From the NCBI GenBank assembly GCA_050301795.1, contig JBNKZU010000028.1, forward strand, positions 1-31,958: a stretch of 31,958 nucleotides of DNA. Reading direction: 5' to 3'. The stretch comes from JBNKZU01 sp050301795. GTDB lineage: Bacteria; Pseudomonadota; Gammaproteobacteria; Thiohalomonadales; Thiohalomonadaceae. Shown here in pieces: positions 15,709-22,268 of the stretch (within the stretch, counting starts at the first letter, position 1; each line of letters opens with the position of its first letter). The position numbers were made by a program, and so were the translations under genes. The notes under the pieces were generated by a model. That model was not told the origin of the DNA. It did not search any database and saw nothing but the letters and a program-made list of their open reading frames with translations.

Positions 15709-16203
15709 ATGGAAGTTCGGAAGCTTAAAACAGGCGAAGAAACAGAACTATGGGCGCTGTTTTATAACACTATCCATTATGTGAATATTCGGGATTATGA
15801 TAAAAGCCAAATAGAAGCCTGGGCTCCTGGTGATTTTGATAAAAATAAAGCCATCCAAAAATTTAGGGACATCGATCCTTTCGTAGTGATAAAGAATGAA
15901 ATGATCATTGGGTACGGAGACATTCAGCCTGACGGGCTTATCGATCATTTTTTTTGTCATCATGAGTTTCAGCGGCAGGGAGTTGGTCGTGCATTATTTG
16001 CAGCGATTGAAGAAGAGGCGAAGAAGAAGGGCATTTCTAAAATGCACTCAAATGTAAGTATTACGGCACGTCCTTTTTTCGAAGCGATGGGATTTTCAGT
16101 AGAAAAAGAGCAAGTTATAACGGTGCGTGATCAACAGTTAAAAAACTATAGAATGGTGCGGGGCGTGAATTCCTCGGCACATCCGCAATCGGAGGCGATA
16201 TGA
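15709..16203 (+). CDS. GNAT family N-acetyltransferase
   Basis: The 164-residue protein has the GNAT fold. Motif A for acetyl-CoA is at about residues 84-103, HHEFQRQGVGRALFAAIEEEA, with the Q/R-x-x-G-x-G pyrophosphate loop (QRQGVG). The following SNVSITARPFFEAMGFSVEKEQVI is motif B. Substrate is unknown. The stop overlaps the start of the next gene by 4 nt (ATGA), so the two are co-translated. Together they may form one two-gene cassette in the acquired region. Orphan GNAT genes are a common integron cassette cargo, which fits the position. Confidence 0.9.
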   Translation: MEVRKLKTGEETELWALFYNTIHYVNIRDYDKSQIEAWAPGDFDKNKAIQKFRDIDPFVVIKNEMIIGYGDIQPDGLIDHFFCHHEFQRQGVGRALFAAIEEEAKKKGISKMHSNVSITARPFFEAMGFSVEKEQVITVRDQQLKNYRMVRGVNSSAHPQSEAI

Positions 16204-16661
16204 TCGTTAAAATCGTAGACTTCCCGGAAACCAAGGTTGCGGCAATTGAGCATCGTGGATCTCCTGCATCAGAACACGAGTCTGCCAGCAGGCTTATTGC
16301 GTGGCGTATAGAGAACAAAGTGTCGCCAACAAAGCATCAAAGTTATGGGGTGCATTATGATGACCCATCAACAACGCATCCAGAAAACTATAGGGTAGAT
16401 TTTTGTGTCTCTTTTGATGGTGAGGTTTCTGATAACAGGTATGGCGTTATTAACAAAGTCATCCCCGCTGGAAGGTGTGCGGTAGCTCGTCATATCGGCT
16501 CCCGAGAGAGTGTGACCGCCGTGCTATATCTCTATAATAAATGGCTTCCAGAAAGCGGAGAGAAACTAAGAGATTTTCCCGTTTTCTTTCACTATGTAAA
16601 TGTCGGTCCCGATATTGCTGAGGAGGAGATGATTACCGATGTATATCTCCCCATCCAGTAG
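16200..16661 (+). CDS. GyrI-like (AraC effector-binding) small-molecule-binding protein
   Basis: The 153-residue protein consists of a single GyrI-like/AraC effector-binding domain without any DNA-binding part: FPETKVAAIEHRGSPASEH at the start, YGVHYDDPS, YRVDFCVSFDG, VIPAGRCAVARHIGS, and a C-terminal MITDVYLPI. Relatives include SbmC/GyrI, which protects gyrase, and the stand-alone domains that bind hydrophobic drugs or hydrolyse cyclopropanoids. The specific role cannot be read from the sequence. Translational coupling to the GNAT gene suggests that the two act on the same compound, which is inference. The 135 nt between its stop and the next gene hold a short GGCTT/AAGCC hairpin and no recognisable attC. 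Confidence 0.8.
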   Translation: MIVKIVDFPETKVAAIEHRGSPASEHESASRLIAWRIENKVSPTKHQSYGVHYDDPSTTHPENYRVDFCVSFDGEVSDNRYGVINKVIPAGRCAVARHIGSRESVTAVLYLYNKWLPESGEKLRDFPVFFHYVNVGPDIAEEEMITDVYLPIQ

Positions 16662-16796
16662 CAATGGCTTTGTAAGCCTTCGATAAAACAGTACATATTC
16701 CATTATATAGATGTAACAGGTACTAACCCAGAGCCTGATGCGCTGCTTTTGATATATAAACAGAACCGTACAGACACGTTTTTCTCCTATATGGTT

Positions 16797-17345
16797 CTAT
16801 CCCCGAACGGGATTTTTCGGGTAACTTTTGCTCACAAACGGTATCTCTGAAAAACCGCACTTTTTATTGATATAGAGGGTTAATACAAAAAAGAGGTTGC
16901 AAAGCAGATTACAAAAACGGTGGAGAATATCAGGCACTGTAATGCCCTCTTCGTCAATTTTAACCATGAGCCGGATCGCCTTTTTTGCCGCAGAGCGTGA
17001 CAGATTGAGGTATGGCACCGGGATCGAGCCTCGTGGAAGTACAAATCCTTTTATCCGGTCACCAATCTCCGACCGATAGTGGTGATAGCGATCATGTAGC
17101 CACTGCTGGTCTTGCTCGCTAATCGCAAGTCGTCCACGGATTGAGCCATTGAGGTGAAAGATTAATGGCTGGAGGTGTTCAAGATCCTGCCTTACCTCTT
17201 CAAACTGAGGGGGTAGCGTAGATATCACCAGTCCGACTAGGCTGCACAGCTCGTCGGTCACAACCTCGTAGTCACAAAGCGCCGATGACTCATAGATATA
17301 GGGGTAACAAAGCTCATCTTTATTTTTGCCTGGTTTTAACGCCAT
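16797..17345 (-). CDS. Degenerate PduO-like cob(I)alamin adenosyltransferase homologue
   Basis: The 182-residue protein aligns along its length with PduO/MMAB-type ATP:cob(I)alamin adenosyltransferases: VVTDELCSLVGLV for the usual VDELNSxLG, FVLPRGSIPVPYLN (101-114) for FILPGG...ALH, LSRSAAKKAIRL (115-126) for ARxxCRRAER, and FCNLLCNLFFVLTLYI for LNRLSDxLFxLAR. Key residues are changed: the N-terminal RTGDxGxT ATP loop is absent, the RRAER Glu is Ile, and the LNRLSD Asp is Asn. ATP binding or catalysis is therefore doubtful, and a corrinoid-binding or chaperone role is possible. It is the last gene of the btu operon, and its ATG overlaps the btuD stop by one base. Confidence 0.7.
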   Translation of the reverse strand: MALKPGKNKDELCYPYIYESSALCDYEVVTDELCSLVGLVISTLPPQFEEVRQDLEHLQPLIFHLNGSIRGRLAISEQDQQWLHDRYHHYRSEIGDRIKGFVLPRGSIPVPYLNLSRSAAKKAIRLMVKIDEEGITVPDILHRFCNLLCNLFFVLTLYINKKCGFSEIPFVSKSYPKNPVRG

Positions 17346-18079
17346 TATTCACCTTTGGGAAGGACATAGGGTGTTGTTCCATTAAGGTTCACCTCAATCG
17401 CGACGTTAAATGTGGCGGAGAGAACCTCAGGGTCTAACACTTGTTGTGGTGTGCCGGTTGAGATAATCCGACCCTGATCCATCAGATAGAGTTTGTCACA
17501 GTAGCGCGAGGCCAGGCTTAAATCATGGATTGCCACCAAAACCGCATGTCCCTCATTTGCGTATCGCTTGAGTTGATCGAGTATCACCAGTTGGTAGTGG
17601 ATATCCAGGCTGGCGATGGGCTCATCGGCAAGGAGTACCTGCGGCTGCCCTGCCAATACCCGCGCAAGCCAGACCCGGGCGCGCTCGCCACCGGAGAGTT
17701 CATTCACCGGGCGAGTCGCCAGATGCTCTATCTCTGCCCACTGCATGGCTTGATGGATCATTTCATAATCATCGTCACCCCAAGGGATGCGGCCAAGAGA
17801 GACAACATCAAACACACTGAGCGACCAGGCGCACTCCGGTAGTTGTGGAAGTAGCCCGATATGACGAGCGCGTTCAAGATCTGACCAGTTGTTGATCGGC
17901 TGTTGATTGAGTTGCAGCTCACCACTAAAGGCCTCTATTCCGGCGATGGCATTGATCAGGGTCGATTTGCCGGCACCATTTGGGCCAATGAGCCCAACTA
18001 GCTCTCCTTGATGTAACTCAAGGCTGGTGTTGAGAACACGATGATCGACACAGAGCTGATCGACACGAATCATCACCAT
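17345..18079 (-). CDS. btuD: Cobalamin ABC transporter, ATP-binding protein
   Basis: The 244-residue ATPase energises import through the BtuC dimer at the inner membrane. Walker A is IGPNGAGKST (31-40), the signature is LSGGERARVWLARVL, Walker B is VLLADEPIASLD, and the H-loop is VAIHDLSLASRYC. By sequence alone it could serve any FecCD-type system (iron-siderophore, haem or cobalamin). The cobalamin call comes from the upstream riboswitch and btuB. ATG 18079 and ATG 18073 are both possible starts. It overlaps or abuts the btuC stop, as usual for this operon type. Confidence 0.9.
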   Translation of the reverse strand: MVMIRVDQLCVDHRVLNTSLELHQGELVGLIGPNGAGKSTLINAIAGIEAFSGELQLNQQPINNWSDLERARHIGLLPQLPECAWSLSVFDVVSLGRIPWGDDDYEMIHQAMQWAEIEHLATRPVNELSGGERARVWLARVLAGQPQVLLADEPIASLDIHYQLVILDQLKRYANEGHAVLVAIHDLSLASRYCDKLYLMDQGRIISTGTPQQVLDPEVLSATFNVAIEVNLNGTTPYVLPKGE

Positions 18080-19050
18080 CGTTTTCGCTCCCGTAATAGA
18101 AGGAATACAAAGAGCGGTACACCGAGCAGAGAGGTTAAAACACCAAGCTTAAGCTCCCGACCCGGAGGAAGAAGGCGAATCATAATATCGGCAACCGTAA
18201 CGAGGATCGCGCCTGCGAGTGCAGACGGGATTAGCAATCGATCAGGTCGATGTCCAAAAAAAGGTCTGAGAATATGAGGCACCAGTAGCCCGACAAATCC
18301 AATATTACCGGCAACCGCAACAGATGAGCCGACGAGGACAGAGCAACCAAGAACAATAATCCGGCTACCGTATGTAACCGAAAGCCCCATACTCCTTGCC
18401 ACATCCTCACCAAGAGAGAGTCCTGCGAGAAGTGGTCGTTGACGCAATATCAGGATCGAACCAATCAGCAGTGCGGGTGTGGCAATCGTGAGGCTGTCCA
18501 TGCCGCGATTTGAAACAGATCCTAATAACCAGAAGACCAACTCCTGCATCGCATAGGGGTTGGGGGCATAGTTGAGTACTACGGCAAGCAGCGCTCCGGT
18601 GAGGGTTGAGATCGCAAGCCCGGCCATAATCACTTGAGACGGACGACCGCTTCCAGCAAGGAGCAGCATTAAGAGCAGAGCAGCGCCCGCCCCGATGAGT
18701 CCAGCAACAGCAGTTGCAAGCCCCTTGTATCCGGCAAATAGCCCGAAATAGAAAACCGATGCAGCACCAAGCGCAGCCCCCTGACTGGCACCAACAAGTC
18801 CTGGTTCGGCCAGAGGATTACGCAGCAACCCCTGAAGCGCAGCACCAGAGAGACCAAGAGCAGCACCGACAGTGATTGCCAAAAGCGTTCGGGGCAGCCG
18901 TATCTCTCCGACAATCAGAGCATCCTGGCTTTGTGTGTTTAGAAGCCAATCAATAACACCGCCTGAGACAGACACCGGAATTGGACCGATGGCTAATGAC
19001 CACAAGATCACGGTGATTAAGATGATGATGAGGGTTACTGTTTTTGCCAT
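18073..19050 (-). CDS. btuC: Cobalamin ABC transporter, permease
   Basis: This is a FecCD/BtuC-family permease of about 325 residues, with roughly ten membrane segments. The family motif GAALGLSGAALQGLLRNPLA, then EPGLVGASQGAALGA, is intact, as are GFVGLLVPHILRPFFGHRP near the C-terminus (coupling helix region) and LGVLTSLLGVPLFVFLLLR at the end. ATG 19050 (MAKTVTLIIIL) is used as start because the first membrane helix follows directly. In-frame ATGs at 19077 and 19095 extend it further into btuF. The overlap with the btuF stop is 16 nt from this start. Confidence 0.9.
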   Translation of the reverse strand: MAKTVTLIIILITVILWSLAIGPIPVSVSGGVIDWLLNTQSQDALIVGEIRLPRTLLAITVGAALGLSGAALQGLLRNPLAEPGLVGASQGAALGAASVFYFGLFAGYKGLATAVAGLIGAGAALLLMLLLAGSGRPSQVIMAGLAISTLTGALLAVVLNYAPNPYAMQELVFWLLGSVSNRGMDSLTIATPALLIGSILILRQRPLLAGLSLGEDVARSMGLSVTYGSRIIVLGCSVLVGSSVAVAGNIGFVGLLVPHILRPFFGHRPDRLLIPSALAGAILVTVADIMIRLLPPGRELKLGVLTSLLGVPLFVFLLLRERKRW

Positions 19051-19805
19051 TGTCTGAGTCGTTGAATCAATTCCCATGTCCACGGCCCTGGGCATTGCCA
19101 GTACCAGTAATCAGTGGAAAGCCACTGTTGTTGCGGGATCGCCTTCTTTAATGCGGCATGTTCAGCAAACTGGTTTGCGAGGGCTGCTGCATCGGGAGCC
19201 GACCATAGCATCAGATCCGGAGGATCATTAATCAACTGTTCGATATTAAGAGAGATATACCCCTCCTCCGAGAGATAGTTTGTCATACCGCTGTATTGAA
19301 GGATCTCATTCTCTAATGTTTTTTGGCCAGTTCCAACGCCGTTAGCACCAAGCAGAAGCACACGTGGTGGCTTTGATGTGGTTTGATATTCTGGTTGGCG
19401 GGGCGTGTCGGCGTTGTTTCCAACAAGCTGCATAAAGCGACTTTGATAACGGTTTAATCCTGACACAGAGGTGGGCAATGGCAGGATCTCGACACGAAAG
19501 CCGAGGGATGCCAAACGGCTTCGCAGTTGTATTGCATTATACTCGCCGGTAATGACCAGATCCGGGTTAAGACGAATAATCTCCTCCAAGGAACCATTAT
19601 GTGTTGGCCACTTGTGCTCGATCCAATCTACCGGATATTGAGCAAGTAACGGTGACAAGGCACGGATCTGTGCCTTGTCAGCAGTTTTGACCAGCATCCA
19701 ATCGGTACAGAGATCCAGTGATACGATCCGTTTAGGGCTAGAAACTCCAGTTAACGGAAAGATCGAAAGTACGACCAGGAGTGTTGTAACTAAAGACTTC
19801 CTCAT
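19035..19805 (-). CDS. btuF: Cobalamin-binding periplasmic protein
   Basis: The 256-residue solute-binding protein has an N-terminal signal peptide (MRKSLVTTLLVVLSIFPLTGVSS) followed by KRIVSLDLCTDWMLV, the standard opening of BtuF-type proteins. LIRLNPDLVI-like EEIIRLNPDLVITGEY and the two-lobe layout with a linking helix are recognisable. It should carry cobalamin from BtuB to BtuCD. The start lies inside btuB: the signal peptide is encoded in the last 68 nt of btuB in another frame, so this segment is read twice. The signal peptide supports the start, and a later start would lose export. Confidence 0.88.
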   Translation of the reverse strand: MRKSLVTTLLVVLSIFPLTGVSSPKRIVSLDLCTDWMLVKTADKAQIRALSPLLAQYPVDWIEHKWPTHNGSLEEIIRLNPDLVITGEYNAIQLRSRLASLGFRVEILPLPTSVSGLNRYQSRFMQLVGNNADTPRQPEYQTTSKPPRVLLLGANGVGTGQKTLENEILQYSGMTNYLSEEGYISLNIEQLINDPPDLMLWSAPDAAALANQFAEHAALKKAIPQQQWLSTDYWYWQCPGPWTWELIQRLRQWQKQ

Positions 19806-21642
19806 AGACCTCTTCAGTCAGGTTGTTAATGCGAGCATTTAATGTCAGATCGTTTTGCAGTTCATAGTTTGCACCGACATTAATCAGATAGTAGGCATCC
19901 AGAGTGACATCACTTGAGGTTGCGAAATTTTGGTCACGGCGCTCATCGTTATATTTAGCCTCGAAATAGTAACGCCCTTTGTCGTGATTGTAACTGGTAA
20001 GCAGGCTTGCAGATCTCGCTGGAACTCGCATACGTCTTTTGGTGATACCCGATTTGGTTTCGGAAGCATCAAGCCACGTGATGTTGGTGTCCAATGTGAT
20101 TTGATCCCATATATTGGTCAGTGCAAGCTCTAGCCCCTGACTTTTTGCGTTATCAACATTGTTTAGCGTGCCTGTCCAGGGTGTGGCAATGTTTGGCACC
20201 CAACGAATCAGGTTAGTAGTGGTTTGGTCAAACAGTGTGATGGTGCTTTTGAAGGTATCACCAGAATACTCGATTGCCATTTCGGTACTCTTGCTCTGTT
20301 CTGGTTTCAGATTGGGGTTGCCGCCAAGTGATGTTCCATAAAGGTCGAGTAGACTTGGTGGTTTATAGCCAGTGCCATGGGCGCTATGAATGCGCCACTG
20401 CTCATTCAGTCGGTAGTTTATGGTTACCCGTTGTGTGGTATGACTACCATACTCACCATGTGTATCTCTCCTGCCACCGACTGTAATATCGAAGGCTCCC
20501 ATCGTTGATATCAACTGACCATACCAGCCGTGTTGTTTGGCAGATTCATCAAATAGTGAGGTTCCGAAACTTGCAGAATAGTACTTCGTTTTCAGGGATT
20601 CACGGATCTGCTCAGTGCCGAATTGCATGGTGTTATTGGCAGAGAGAGAATAATCTCCCTGATACGCTACGCTTTGGCGGCCTGTTTTTGCAAGATAGGT
20701 TGAAACCCCACCAAACGGTGCGTTTGCAAGATCGTTGGCATAGGTTTCGTAATCGTTATTGGTGGTTGTAAGTTGAATCTGATTGCTCAATTGACCATCC
20801 ATTGCAGGAACATTCATTGTCCAGGTTGTGCTCCTTAAATCGTTCCATTGCTGGTTGAAAGGATTATCAGTAGCGTGTCCGGTTGTATAGCTATCATCAT
20901 CAAAGTCATAAAGGGATCGGCTCTGGTTATGAGCAACCCATGTTTCAAAAAGGCGGTGATCGTAACCAAGTTTGGTGCTAAATGAGCGTGTTTCAAAGCC
21001 ATCCTTCTCAAGAGGGCTGGTTCCGTTGGCATCTTTTCCTGCAGAGATGCCATCACTTTTGTTGTATTCGCCTGTGAGGGCGTAGTTCAGGTTTTCGGCA
21101 CTGCCAGAGAGTTGCATGCTACCGGTTTGAGAGTTGTTGGAGCCTGAGCCGATCTTTACCAGGCCTCCAAACTCCCCCATCCCTTTTTTTGAAGTAATGC
21201 TGATCACACCCGCAGCAGCATCACTACCATATAGTGTGCTTTGTGGCCCTAGTATCACCTCGATACGCTCTATCGCAGCGATGGACAGATTTGCGAAGTC
21301 AAACTCACCACTATCGGCACGACCGACCCGAACGCCATCAATCAATACGAGCAGATGATTGGATTCATTTCCACGGACACGAAGCTGTACCTGGCTTCCT
21401 CTGGGGCCGTAGCTATTAGCATTGAGCGAAGGAACCTCGCGTAATGCATCAGAAATATAGGTTACTCCACGCTCAACCAATTCATCAGGATCAATGACAA
21501 CAACAGTGGAGCCGACCTGTTCAGGTTCCTGTGCGATGCGTGAGCCGATCACAACAATTTCTGGGGCGCGAATGATCTCTGCACTTGCAGATGAGGCGAT
21601 TATTGTCGATAAAAAAAGTGGGGTTAGTATGCGTTTACGCAT
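19738..21642 (-). CDS. btuB: TonB-dependent cobalamin receptor
   Basis: The 634-residue outer membrane receptor imports cobalamin using TonB energy. A signal peptide (about residues 1-21, ending SSASA) is followed by a TonB-box-like segment PEIVVIGSR, then the plug domain (VPSLNANSYGPRGSQVQLRVRGNESNHLLVLIDGVRV, IERIEVILGPQSTLYGSDAAAGVISI) and a 22-strand barrel. The barrel ends NARINNLTEEVYEEVFSYNTPGRTFDLSVNWSF, with the terminal Phe needed for BAM assembly. Length is close to E. coli BtuB. Expression should be off when cobalamin is plentiful, through the riboswitch upstream. The 3' end overlaps btuF by 68 nt. Confidence 0.93.
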   Translation of the reverse strand: MRKRILTPLFLSTIIASSASAEIIRAPEIVVIGSRIAQEPEQVGSTVVVIDPDELVERGVTYISDALREVPSLNANSYGPRGSQVQLRVRGNESNHLLVLIDGVRVGRADSGEFDFANLSIAAIERIEVILGPQSTLYGSDAAAGVISITSKKGMGEFGGLVKIGSGSNNSQTGSMQLSGSAENLNYALTGEYNKSDGISAGKDANGTSPLEKDGFETRSFSTKLGYDHRLFETWVAHNQSRSLYDFDDDSYTTGHATDNPFNQQWNDLRSTTWTMNVPAMDGQLSNQIQLTTTNNDYETYANDLANAPFGGVSTYLAKTGRQSVAYQGDYSLSANNTMQFGTEQIRESLKTKYYSASFGTSLFDESAKQHGWYGQLISTMGAFDITVGGRRDTHGEYGSHTTQRVTINYRLNEQWRIHSAHGTGYKPPSLLDLYGTSLGGNPNLKPEQSKSTEMAIEYSGDTFKSTITLFDQTTTNLIRWVPNIATPWTGTLNNVDNAKSQGLELALTNIWDQITLDTNITWLDASETKSGITKRRMRVPARSASLLTSYNHDKGRYYFEAKYNDERRDQNFATSSDVTLDAYYLINVGANYELQNDLTLNARINNLTEEVYEEVFSYNTPGRTFDLSVNWSF

Positions 21643-21654
21643 TAAATCGTACTC

Positions 21655-21692
21655 CGTTTAACAGTTAAGGTTGAAAAATGCGCTGTTAAACG
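21655..21692 (-). promoter_or_regulatory. Hairpin at the btuB ribosome binding site (riboswitch expression platform)
   Basis: On the minus strand CGTTTAACAG (21692-21683) pairs perfectly with CTGTTAAACG (21664-21655) around an 18-nt loop. The btuB Shine-Dalgarno GGAG begins at the last base of the stem, 12 nt before the ATG. The stem base thus abuts or masks the ribosome binding site, as in translational B12 riboswitches. A second hairpin, TCAGAGG-AAG-CCTCTGA, lies at 21733-21749 between it and the aptamer. Confidence 0.6.
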
Positions 21693-21787
21693 AAAAGGAC
21701 GATTCGTGCCGAACTACTTGATATTTGCAAGATCAGAGGAAGCCTCTGAACCCATCAACACCACCCCGGTAGACGGACAACAACGCA

Positions 21788-21965
21788 CCAATGGCAGGTC
21801 TCCTGGCTCTCGGCTCTGGTGGCAGTAAAAACCTTCCCAAGTTTAAAACTCAGTGGTTTGGCGATATCGCCATTTTTACTGCCTTACCGAATACAGTTGC
21901 GGGGTCAGCTTCAGTTACTCATGGTGTGGCTATGAGGTGAATTCCCGTTTAATCCAAATAAGGAA
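21788..21965 (-). ncRNA. Cobalamin riboswitch
   Basis: The conserved B12 box AGCCAGGAGACCTGCC is read on the minus strand at 21808-21793. Other aptamer blocks follow the standard order upstream: GGGAAGG (21838-21832), CCACTGAG (21857-21850), CCGCAACTG (21902-21894) and the 5' segment GGGAATTCACC. It lies about 150 nt upstream of btuB and is expected to bind adenosylcobalamin or a related cobalamin and reduce expression of the whole btu operon. Confidence 0.92.
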
Positions 21966-21988
21966 CCATTGATAGATTGCGAGCAGCG

Positions 21989-22017
21989 ACTATACCGTAA
22001 CGGTTTTCCGATGAAAA
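21989..22017 (-). promoter_or_regulatory. Probable sigma-70 promoter of the btu operon
   Basis: On the minus strand TTTTCA (22017-22012) and TATAGT (21994-21989) are spaced by 17 nt. Transcription would start near 21982, just ahead of the riboswitch aptamer. The -35 is a partial match. The remaining 22018-22268 leading to the divergent adhesin locus shows no other site I can support. Confidence 0.5.
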
Positions 22018-22268
22018 GAGGGTTTATTAGAGGTGTCTAAATCTGAAAGAAACTGAGAAAAGATCATTACTTGACGAATATCAATTAAACTTAGAGCCGC
22101 AAGTTAATACTGAATGTAGATTATAGACAGATGTTACTGATTTTAAATGGTATTTGGCCTATTAATCGGCGAATTGATTTGCTAACATTGGATGTCATAC
22201 CATGCGGCCGAGAATTTTCTGTTTTGAGCCTATCAACAGCTTGATGATGATCATCAATATAGGAAAAA

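Noticed and set aside
22071..22094. TTGACG as -35 of a promoter for the tolC-type gene
   Set aside because: No acceptable -10 hexamer lies 16-18 nt downstream. Only the hexamer matches.
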